Below, piece after piece: positions 5,004 to 10,115 of a stretch of 10,115 bases of DNA. Below the pieces are notes generated by a model. It was not told the origin of the DNA. It saw only the letters and a list, made by a program, of their open reading frames with translations, and ran no database searches. Where the stretch lies: positions 1-10,115 of the forward strand of contig JACPJY010000182.1 of assembly GCA_016187325.1 (NCBI GenBank), in the 5' to 3' direction. Numbering within the stretch: position 1 is the first letter of the stretch; each line of letters opens with the position of its first letter. The position numbers were made by a program, and so were the translations under genes. Source of the DNA: Rhodospirillales bacterium. Its GTDB lineage: Bacteria; Pseudomonadota; Alphaproteobacteria; Rhodospirillales; Casp-alpha2.

Positions 5004-5230
5004 GGGGCGGTTAGGGTGTGGACTCGTGAAAGCTAGAGAAGGACCAAACGTCAATTTTACCGGCATTGAACGAGAACCGGTATGCGCGGTCATTCTTGGA
5101 GAGCAGCAGACTTAAAAAAGCCTGGGCCTATCCCTGCGTGCTAGAGAGCGAGAAGGAGACGTGATGGTAGCGCAGCGTAGGGATTCTAATACACGTCGCA
5201 GAGTATTCTCTAGTAACACTCAGGTGCGAA
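5004..5230. other. Gap after lrp; possible gene remnant on the minus strand
   Basis: No intact gene is seen. Composition shifts here from very GC-rich to mixed, marking the left edge of the accessory segment. On the minus strand a frame ending at TAA 5011-5013 reads AQAFLSLLLSKNDRAYRF, then SFNAGKIDVWSFSSFHESTP. It is preceded by an in-frame TAG and then more open frame (RIPTLRYHHVSFSLSSTQG). The phrase is protein-like but unrecognised, so it may be the decayed 3' end of a lost gene or chance. No terminator hairpin for lrp is evident. Confidence 0.25.
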
Positions 5231-5731
5231 ATGGCCGACGGAGCGAAAAAGAAAATTGACCTCTCGATTCTTTCCCTCCACACGCATTGGATAACAGCCG
5301 ATGCCGTAAAGGAGCGCATTCGCCTCGATGTAAAAGGCAGCGAAGGTCAGTTGTCGAGGGAGTTGGAAGCGCTGGGCCAGCACTTCTCCCGGATACAGGC
5401 CATGGTTGTATTCTATGGACTCCTCTACGTCGTCGTGGAGGGCTATCGAGAGCTAAAGTTGAAGGACGAGGCTATCGATGCGCTGCTCTGCAAAGACCAA
5501 TACGAAAATCTGCTGCGCCGCTTTCGAAACGCAGTCTTCCATTTTCAGAAATACCCATTCGACAAGCGTCTCGTGGAATTCCTAATTGCGGAGAATAGTG
5601 AGCACTGGGTAAGGGAGTTGCACGGCGCTTTCTCCAGGTTCTTTATCGCAACGTTACCCATCAAGGATTCGCTCGACCGGATGAATAGACAGGGCGGGAT
5701 CGAGAAAGCGATGCGCGAACTTTCGCAGTAG
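5231..5731 (+). CDS. Small HEPN-motif protein (putative RNase-like, unknown family)
   Basis: This 166-residue protein is predicted mostly helical. Residues 99-104 (RNAVFH) form the R-x4-H signature of HEPN domains, which form metal-independent RNases in toxin, CRISPR and abortive-infection systems. The motif lies at the end of a helix (YENLLRRFRNAVFHFQKYPF). An earlier helix (residues 55-78, IQAMVVFYGLLYVVVEGYRE) supplies an acidic residue, E70, where many HEPN proteins have one. No nucleotidyltransferase (MNT) antitoxin partner is next to it. The gene is less GC-rich than the lrp and trxB genes and converges with the Mrr-like gene, with only 29 bases between them. AGG sits about 8 bases before the ATG. 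HEPN assignment rests on the motif and helical pattern. Binding-only HEPN homologues exist, so RNase activity is inference. Confidence 0.7.
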   Translation: MADGAKKKIDLSILSLHTHWITADAVKERIRLDVKGSEGQLSRELEALGQHFSRIQAMVVFYGLLYVVVEGYRELKLKDEAIDALLCKDQYENLLRRFRNAVFHFQKYPFDKRLVEFLIAENSEHWVRELHGAFSRFFIATLPIKDSLDRMNRQGGIEKAMRELSQ

Positions 5732-5760
5732 TCGCTGCGCCGGTTAGTCTATCATCGTTC

Positions 5761-6852
5761 CTACTGCATGGAGACTTTCAAGAAGTTGTCGAGCCGCATC
5801 TTGAGCCGGCCGAGAATCTTCTTATCGGAGACGGGAATATAATACGGCGAATACTTAATGTCCTGCGTTATTTTAGCGGTAACCTTTTCTCCATTTTGGA
5901 AGCTTTCGATTAAGTACCAACGCACCTTATCCCCTTCAATTGCCGCACAGTAGTAGTACATCAGGGGGTGCGGGATGAAGTAGAAGCCTCCAACCGACAC
6001 TCGCTTAACACCGAGCGGGAGTTGGTCGATAGCGAAACGGCTTGTCTCGCCTGTGATGACGTTCGTATAGATAACCGGAAACATGAACGTGTTCGGGTCG
6101 ATGAGCGTGTTCCCCTTGATGGGGCGTCCTTGACGGCCGGTAACGACACACTCCAGGGAGGCTAATACCCCCGTGGGAAAGAAGTAATCGTCGGGTGGCT
6201 CGATGCGTTGCGGCGGGTCAAGGCGGATTTCATCACGCCGGCTTTCATCGAGCTTTATTTGGCCAAGTGGCGCCTGTTGGATCACATCGTTAAGTGTGCG
6301 GCCATCTTGGAGGGCTGTCTTCTTAGCATAGTAATTCAATTGTGACTGCTCATCGGGCATTTCGAACCGCTCTCCGTCCGCGTACACTAACGTCACGTTC
6401 TCAACATTGGCTATGAGCGTCGGTTCGCCAATACTAACAGTTAGCGGAATTTCTTTCGGCGCCTCCTTCTTTCGCAGGGCGAAGAAGCTCGCTTGGGCCG
6501 GAAAGTGCATTCCCGCTTCATCGAACGTCACTGTGAAGAGGTCCACGCCATGGCGTTTCGCGACGCTGATGGCGCCATTCTGGAAGCCTGCGGTTGTGAC
6601 GAACACTGCCTTGTTGGCGATTTGGTCCCGCGCCTTTAGCACAAAAGCATCCATGTCCGACGCCGCGGCCTTGCGCGTACGGTTCCTAACCTCGATGAGA
6701 ACGATATAGCGAAGGGAGCCGAGTTTGAACCGCACTACTACGTCGAACTGGCGGCCGTTGATGATCTCGTTCCAGCGCACTTCGGCGTCGGCCGTCGTCA
6801 CGGCATGGATGCCAGCGACAATGCGTTCCAGGTATTCGTCATCGCTTATCAT
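5761..6852 (-). CDS. Mrr-like PD-(D/E)XK nuclease-fold protein with a long C-terminal domain
   Basis: This protein has 363 residues from ATG 6852; GTG 6858 would add two. In the GTG-based numbering, the first 110 residues resemble the restriction-endonuclease-like Mrr fold: NGRQFDVVVRF (D39), a beta strand YIVLIEVRNR (E56, R58), DAFVLKARDQIANKAVFVTT, then GFQNGAISVAKRHGVDLFTV. This follows the Mrr order D ... ExK ... Q-like helix ... VTT/GF.. A...A..gI.L. The expected catalytic lysine of ExK is arginine (E-V-R). The remaining roughly 250 residues are beta-rich (TVSIGEPTLIANVENVTLVY; FYFIPHPLMYYYC; WYLIESFQ) and unrecognised. ATG 6852 is preferred because AGG stands 9 bases upstream. The gene follows the 280-residue gene by 21 bases and is probably co-transcribed. 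A nucleic-acid-targeting role in defence is inferred. Confidence 0.75.
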   Translation of the reverse strand: MISDDEYLERIVAGIHAVTTADAEVRWNEIINGRQFDVVVRFKLGSLRYIVLIEVRNRTRKAAASDMDAFVLKARDQIANKAVFVTTAGFQNGAISVAKRHGVDLFTVTFDEAGMHFPAQASFFALRKKEAPKEIPLTVSIGEPTLIANVENVTLVYADGERFEMPDEQSQLNYYAKKTALQDGRTLNDVIQQAPLGQIKLDESRRDEIRLDPPQRIEPPDDYFFPTGVLASLECVVTGRQGRPIKGNTLIDPNTFMFPVIYTNVITGETSRFAIDQLPLGVKRVSVGGFYFIPHPLMYYYCAAIEGDKVRWYLIESFQNGEKVTAKITQDIKYSPYYIPVSDKKILGRLKMRLDNFLKVSMQ

Positions 6853-6873
6853 CGGCACGAACCTATATTTTGC

Positions 6874-7716
6874 TTACGGCAGGCTAATGCCAAGAAAAGC
6901 TAACACACTTTTGACCGACTCGTAGGCAGGCCGTAACGCCGCCGTGGTTTGAATGGCCCCGCTTATACCGGTCAGCATTGTCTTTAGTTTGGTCGAATTC
7001 GGTTTTTCTTTTTGAAGTTCTTCTTTGGATTCGACCACCATTTCCTCAATCTCGGCCACGCTGAATGAAGCCGTATCCTTTATCCCGGCTAACCCAGTAT
7101 GAACTGTATCAAGTGCCTTTATAATTTGCTCTTTAGCAAATGCGTCAATCGAAATAGTCACCGATGCCTGTGAGCCTGTCTGGAAAACTCCGACGTCCCC
7201 TTCAATAGTGATTGAAGGCGGCCCCGACGAAATAGCTTTGGCAGGATTTCTGAGCGTAGCCGTATAAAGAGTTATTTCCGAGCGCAATTTCCGAAACATA
7301 AGGTCAACGGCTTTACCAAACTCAGCGTTACCTATTTGGTGAAAGGATGTCCCGGCACCTCGTGCGGGTTGTTTTAGAGGGGGACGACCATTGAGATAAC
7401 GCCTTTGTTTGGCAACTTCTGCATTCAACAATTCTTCGAGAAACGTCCTCAGCTCCGTCTCAAAATCCTCCGTCGCACTGATACCAAGCATGGAGATAAC
7501 GCGCTTCGCCCTATTAAGGGCGATTTCACCACGAATTCGAATATCGTTTCCGTGAAGCACTCCCACTTGCCGCGCCGCCATTGAGGATTGAATTATGCCG
7601 CGCCTGGTAAATTCATTAAGGCCGGCAAGAACATCCCTATTGATCTGGTCGTCTTGGTCTGCGAATGCCAAAGCGATCTGTTCTTTCGTTATTTTTTTAA
7701 AGTTATCGTCAAGCAT
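6874..7716 (-). CDS. Uncharacterised 280-residue protein in the putative defence cassette
   Basis: I do not recognise the family. The ATG at 7716 is chosen because AAGGA stands 5 bases upstream; the longer frame to 7809 overlaps the toxin gene. The N-terminal half is helical and charged (FKKITKEQIALAFADQDDQI, then GEIALNRAKRVISMLGISAT). The middle has a glycine-rich beta-like link, IEGDVGVFQTGSQASVTISI (about residues 173-192). The C-terminal third is a coiled-coil-like acidic helix (AEIEEMVVESKEELQKEKPN) followed by TKLKTMLTGISGAIQTTAAL and a hydrophobic end AYESVKSVLAFLGISLP. This tail pattern resembles C-termini of abortive-infection and other conflict proteins with a terminal oligomerising or membrane-associating helix, but the resemblance is impressionistic. 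Low GC relative to flanks and tight spacing to the nuclease-like gene suggest the two act together. Confidence 0.75.
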   Translation of the reverse strand: MLDDNFKKITKEQIALAFADQDDQINRDVLAGLNEFTRRGIIQSSMAARQVGVLHGNDIRIRGEIALNRAKRVISMLGISATEDFETELRTFLEELLNAEVAKQRRYLNGRPPLKQPARGAGTSFHQIGNAEFGKAVDLMFRKLRSEITLYTATLRNPAKAISSGPPSITIEGDVGVFQTGSQASVTISIDAFAKEQIIKALDTVHTGLAGIKDTASFSVAEIEEMVVESKEELQKEKPNSTKLKTMLTGISGAIQTTAALRPAYESVKSVLAFLGISLP

Positions 7717-7747
7717 GACAATCCTTAACGTTGGCATACGTCTTCGC

Positions 7748-8131
7748 TCACCGCCCCGTCTTCCCCTTCGACCTCGCAAGCTCGCGGACCTCGGCGAGCG
7801 TACGGACAAGCCTTTCGGCGATTTTCTTGCGGTCGGCGGGCGGCAGCGCGCCGAGGCGGCCGGCGTCGGATGCTTCGATGGTGGCGATCTTGGCGCACCG
7901 CACCATCGACGGCGCCGGAAGACCGGACGCGGCCAGATCGGAAATGGGCACGTCGCCGCTCCAACGGCGGTTGTCGGCGCTGGTGATCATGACCACCCAG
8001 AGAAGGCCGTGCGCCGCCTGCAGGCCTCCGGCGGCCACAACAAGCGCCGGCCGGTATTGGCGCACCGGGCGGTCGGTGTAGGGAAACGGCACCCGGACGA
8101 TGTCCCAGGGCTCAAAGGTCCTTGTAGGCAC
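7748..8131 (-). CDS. PemK/MazF-like toxin
   Basis: The GTG start at 8131 gives 127 residues and a 20-base overlap with the antitoxin gene. A TTG at 8161 is possible but would put 50 bases inside it. Family features: FEPWDIVRVPFPYTD at residues 6-20, the RPALVV strand at 27-32, VVMITSA at 46-52, and SMVRCAKIATI at 75-85. This is the SH3-like beta-barrel of PemK/MazF/Kid endoribonucleases, which cut mRNA at short motifs. The C-terminal helix (PPADRKKIAERLVRTLAEVR) is also typical. Codon use is GC-rich like the core genome, unlike the two genes that follow. The toxin acts in the cytosol and is neutralised by the AbrB-type protein encoded just upstream. Its cleavage site cannot be predicted. Confidence 0.88.
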   Translation of the reverse strand: MPTRTFEPWDIVRVPFPYTDRPVRQYRPALVVAAGGLQAAHGLLWVVMITSADNRRWSGDVPISDLAASGLPAPSMVRCAKIATIEASDAGRLGALPPADRKKIAERLVRTLAEVRELARSKGKTGR

Positions 8132-8327
8132 GCCGATCGTTCTCCGAGTTCCATTCGTCAAAGACCGCGAACGGATCGTCGGCCGGCGCGCCGCCGGCTT
8201 TTGTGACGATGACGCGGCCGCGCTCGATACTGTAGGCGAGCGCGTCGCCGGCGCGTACGCGAAGCGCCTCCCGCACCGCCTTGGGGACGGTGGTTTGCGC
8301 CTTGCTGGTGATTCTGCTGGTGATCAT
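8112..8327 (-). CDS. AbrB/SpoVT-type antitoxin
   Basis: This 71-residue protein starts MITSRITSKAQTTVPKAVRE, the swapped-hairpin AbrB DNA-binding fold, with ALRVRAGDALAYSIERGRVIV completing it (to about residue 42). The acidic tail DPFAVFDEWNSENDRRAYKDL is the expected toxin-binding segment. ATG 8327 is chosen over upstream in-frame starts because the family always begins just before the strand ITSKxQxTxPK, and because the upstream part would cross the operator palindrome. It is translationally coupled to the PemK-like toxin by overlap. The pair should repress its own promoter through the palindrome at 8342-8360. Confidence 0.9.
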   Translation of the reverse strand: MITSRITSKAQTTVPKAVREALRVRAGDALAYSIERGRVIVTKAGGAPADDPFAVFDEWNSENDRRAYKDL

Positions 8328-8341
8328 GCTTGTCGCTCTGA

Positions 8342-8387
8342 TGTAAGGATATTCCTTACAATAGGAGCTGTCCCTCCGCCGTGTCAA
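8342..8387 (-). promoter_or_regulatory. Promoter and operator of the AbrB-PemK pair
   Basis: A perfect -35 TTGACA (8387-8382 on minus), an 18-base spacer and TATTGT (8363-8358) form a good sigma-70-type promoter. Overlapping its -10 end is the perfect inverted repeat TGTAAGGA-TAT-TCCTTACA (8342-8360), placed 15 bases upstream of the antitoxin ATG. This is the classical arrangement for autorepression by an AbrB-type antitoxin. Confidence 0.75.
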
Positions 8388-8488
8388 GGTTTGCCGGTCC
8401 GGCCGTATCGTGGCCCGCGTATCGCGCACGGTCGTTCCGGATTCCGGATCGTAAAGCTCGCTAGGCCAAAATTCGTTTACTGAAAATC

Positions 8489-8556
8489 GTCACGCCCGGG
8501 TAAGCGGGCGTCAAGGCTATTGAGAAAAGCTGGATTCCCGCTTTCGCGGGAATGAC
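8489..8556. repeat. Short palindromic doublet, third intergenic element
   Basis: Two hairpins flank a short spacer: ACGCCCG/CGGGCGT (8492-8498 with 8505-8511) and ATTCCCGC/GCGGGAAT (8534-8541 with 8546-8553). The outer ends are GTCA and TGAC in inverted orientation. The spacer holds AGCTGGAT, also found in copy 2 at 4280-4409. The element resembles the widespread proteobacterial extragenic repeat around TGGATTCCCGC...GCGGGAATGAC. It marks the right edge of the accessory segment. Confidence 0.7.
8531..8553 (-). terminator. Likely terminator-like hairpin of greA
   Basis: The perfect 8-bp stem with a 4-base loop begins 14 bases past the greA stop codon on the minus strand. It is followed by CCAGCTTTTCTC, a weak interrupted U-tract. 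It is both part of the palindromic element and a plausible end for the carB-greA transcript. Confidence 0.45.
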
Positions 8557-8567
8557 GGATGGGCAAG

Positions 8568-9056
8568 CTACTCCCCGCTCACCGCGACGAACGTCACCTC
8601 GATGATCTCGTAGGACTTGCCGCCCGACGGCGTCGACACCTCGACCACGTCGCCGGCTGTCTTGCCGATCAGCGCGCGCGCCAGCGGCGAGGTGATCGAG
8701 AGGCGGCCGTTGGAGGCGTTGGCCTCGTGGCTGCCGACGATCATGTAGGTGACCTCGTCGTCGGTGTCGCCGTCAGCCAGCATCACCGTGGCGCCGAACT
8801 TGACCGTCGAGCCGGAGAGCTTGGAGACGTCGATGACGTCGGCGCGGCTGATCACGTCCTCGAGCTCGGCCAGGCGCCCCTCGACGAAGCTCTGGCGCTC
8901 CTTGGCGGCGTGGTATTCGGCGTTCTCGGCGATGTCGCCGTGCTCGCGGGCGGCCTCCAGGGCCTTCGAGATCGCCGGCCGCTCGCGGTTCTTCAGCCGG
9001 TCGAGCTCGGCGTGCAGGCTCTTCAGCCCATCGGCGGTCATCGGTACCTTGTCCAT
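8568..9056 (-). CDS. greA: Transcription elongation factor GreA
   Basis: GreA enters the secondary channel of backtracked RNA polymerase and stimulates cleavage of the 3' end of the transcript so elongation can resume. The 162-residue protein has both expected domains: an N-terminal antiparallel coiled coil (about residues 8-76, LKSLHAELDRLKNRERPAIS through GRLAELEDVI) and a C-terminal FKBP-like domain (about 85-160). The tip acidic residues D41 and E44 lie in HGDIAENAEYHAAKERQ and are conserved, so cleavage activity is expected. The C-terminal signature SPLARALIGKTAGDVVEV is present. It follows carB by 35 bases on the same strand, an arrangement common in alphaproteobacteria, and a GGAAG-like ribosome binding site precedes the ATG. 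Confidence 0.97.
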   Translation of the reverse strand: MDKVPMTADGLKSLHAELDRLKNRERPAISKALEAAREHGDIAENAEYHAAKERQSFVEGRLAELEDVISRADVIDVSKLSGSTVKFGATVMLADGDTDDEVTYMIVGSHEANASNGRLSITSPLARALIGKTAGDVVEVSTPSGGKSYEIIEVTFVAVSGE

Positions 9057-9091
9057 CGTCGCTTCCGTCGGCTTTCGTTGCGGTTGGAGCC

Positions 9092-10115
9092 TCAGAACGA
9101 AGCTTCAAAATAAGCCTGCAGCGGCGCCACTTCAAGGCTGCCCCGCCGCAACGCCTCGATGGCGCGCACGGCCGCCGAGGCGCCGGTCATGGTCGTATAA
9201 TGGGGCACGTTTTCGACCAGCGCCGAGCGGCGGATCGAATACGAGTCCGCGATCGCGCGGGCGCCGGCGGTGGTGTTGATGATCAGCTGGATGCCGCCGG
9301 CCTCGATGGCGTCGACGCAGTGCGGCGGGCCTTCCTGCACCTTGTTGACGCGCTCGACGCTAAGGCCCTCCCGGCTGAGGAAGGCTTGCGTGCCGCCGGT
9401 CGCCATCAGCCGGAAGCCGAGCCCGGCGAGGCGGCGGGCGAGCGGCAACGCCGCCCGTTTGTCCGAATCCTTGACCGAGATGAACGCCGTGCCGGCGAGC
9501 GGCAGCCGGGTGCCGGCGCCGAGCTGCGACTTGGCGAAGGCGCGCTCGAAGTCGGCATCGATGCCCATCACCTCGCCGGTCGACTTCATCTCGGGGCCGA
9601 GGATGACGTCGACGCCGGGGAAGCGCGCGAACGGGAACACCGCCTCCTTGACCGCGATGTGGCGGCCGCGGGCGGCGCGCTTGAGGTCGAACGACTTCAG
9701 CTTCTCGCCCACCATCACCCGGGTCGCGATCTTGGCCACCGCGACGCCGGTCGCCTTGGCGACGAACGGCACCGTGCGGCTGGCGCGCGGGTTGACCTCG
9801 AGGATGTAGACGTCGTCGCCCTTGATGGCGTACTGCACGTTCATCAGCCCGACGACGCCCAGGGACTTCGCCAGCAGCGCCGTCTGGCGCTCCAATTCGG
9901 CGATCAGCGCCTTGGACAACGAATACGGCGGCAGCGAGCACGCCGAATCGCCGGAGTGGATGCCGGCCTCCTCGACGTGCTGCATGATGCCGGCGACGAA
10001 TACGTCGTCGCCGTCGGCGATGGCGTCGACGTCGATCTCGATGGCGTCCTGCAGGAACGAATCCAGCAGCACCGGGTTGTTGCCGGAGACGCGCACCGCC
10101 TCGGCCATGTAGCGC
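9092..10115 (-). CDS. carB: Carbamoyl-phosphate synthase large subunit, C-terminal part (partial)
   Basis: The frame runs off the right edge; the window holds the last 340 residues of a protein normally about 1,070-1,110 long. It begins RYMAEAVRVSG within the second ATP-grasp module. That module is shown by EEAGIHSGDSACSLPP and by DDVYILEVNPRASRTVPFVA, whose glutamate and asparagine belong to the ATP/Mg site. The allosteric MGS-like domain follows (from about residue 205 of the fragment), with FRLMATGGTQAFL and QLIINTTAGARAIADSYSIR, and ends TGASAAVRAIEALRRGSLEV. The enzyme makes carbamoyl phosphate from glutamine-derived ammonia, bicarbonate and two ATP for arginine and pyrimidine synthesis, working with CarA. 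The coding region looks intact. greA follows in the same direction. Confidence 0.97.
   Translation of the reverse strand, partial: RYMAEAVRVSGNNPVLLDSFLQDAIEIDVDAIADGDDVFVAGIMQHVEEAGIHSGDSACSLPPYSLSKALIAELERQTALLAKSLGVVGLMNVQYAIKGDDVYILEVNPRASRTVPFVAKATGVAVAKIATRVMVGEKLKSFDLKRAARGRHIAVKEAVFPFARFPGVDVILGPEMKSTGEVMGIDADFERAFAKSQLGAGTRLPLAGTAFISVKDSDKRAALPLARRLAGLGFRLMATGGTQAFLSREGLSVERVNKVQEGPPHCVDAIEAGGIQLIINTTAGARAIADSYSIRRSALVENVPHYTTMTGASAAVRAIEALRRGSLEVAPLQAYFEASF

Noticed and set aside
7717..7809. Longer start for the 280-residue protein
   Set aside because: The extra residues are arginine-rich shadow of the toxin gene, and the AAGGA ribosome binding site fits the ATG at 7716.
8328..8429. 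Longer N-terminus for the AbrB-type antitoxin
   Set aside because: It would translate the operator and -10 region; the family begins at MITSRITSK.
1..10115. tRNA, rRNA or complete insertion sequence
   Set aside because: No tRNA-like cloverleaf, rRNA segment or transposase motif was seen on either strand; scanning was by eye, so a degenerate case could be missed.

Overview
The window looks like chromosome of a high-GC alphaproteobacterium. Codons are strongly G/C-ending. There is a direct-repeat LexA box of the alphaproteobacterial type (GTTC-N7-GTTC in minus-strand sense). The gene set carB, greA, an Lrp/AsnC regulator, trxB, an LsrB/VtlR-like LysR gene and an adjacent structured small RNA resembles, as far as I recall, the conserved rhizobial carB-greA-lrp-trxB-lsrB-abcR neighbourhood. 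The genus cannot be fixed from the sequence alone.

Layout. 1-384: the last codons of an unidentified gene, then a 97-residue encapsulated-ferritin-type protein without a cargo-loading tail. 405-577 (minus): a small RNA candidate made of consecutive hairpins ending in a textbook intrinsic terminator, downstream of the lysR gene (697-1593, minus). A palindromic REP-doublet repeat (1670-1794) separates lysR from trxB (1828-2793, minus). 2794-3474 has no convincing gene. It holds ten tandem 11-bp units, an orphan promoter overlapped by a LexA box, and a very large hairpin. 3475-4100: a vapBC toxin-antitoxin pair with a tandem-palindrome operator. A second copy of the REP doublet (4280-4409) precedes lrp (4512-5003, plus).

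5004-8330 is an insertion-like segment between lrp and greA. Its middle (about 5020-7735) is visibly richer in A/T than the flanks. It carries a small HEPN-motif protein (plus) facing a minus-strand series: AbrB-type antitoxin, PemK-type toxin, an unrecognised 280-residue protein, and an Mrr-like PD-(D/E)XK protein whose catalytic lysine position is arginine. The combination suggests a defence or conflict cassette, possibly undescribed. 8489-10115: a third palindromic element beside the end of greA, then greA and the C-terminal third of carB (minus, running off the window).

How the parts may work together. carB-greA and trxB-lysR look like core housekeeping and redox functions. If the LsrB/AbcR assignment holds, the LysR gene and neighbouring RNA form a redox and nutrient-uptake regulatory pair. 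Two toxin-antitoxin modules and the AT-rich cassette sit on either side of lrp, so this junction appears to be an insertion hotspot inside an otherwise conserved block.
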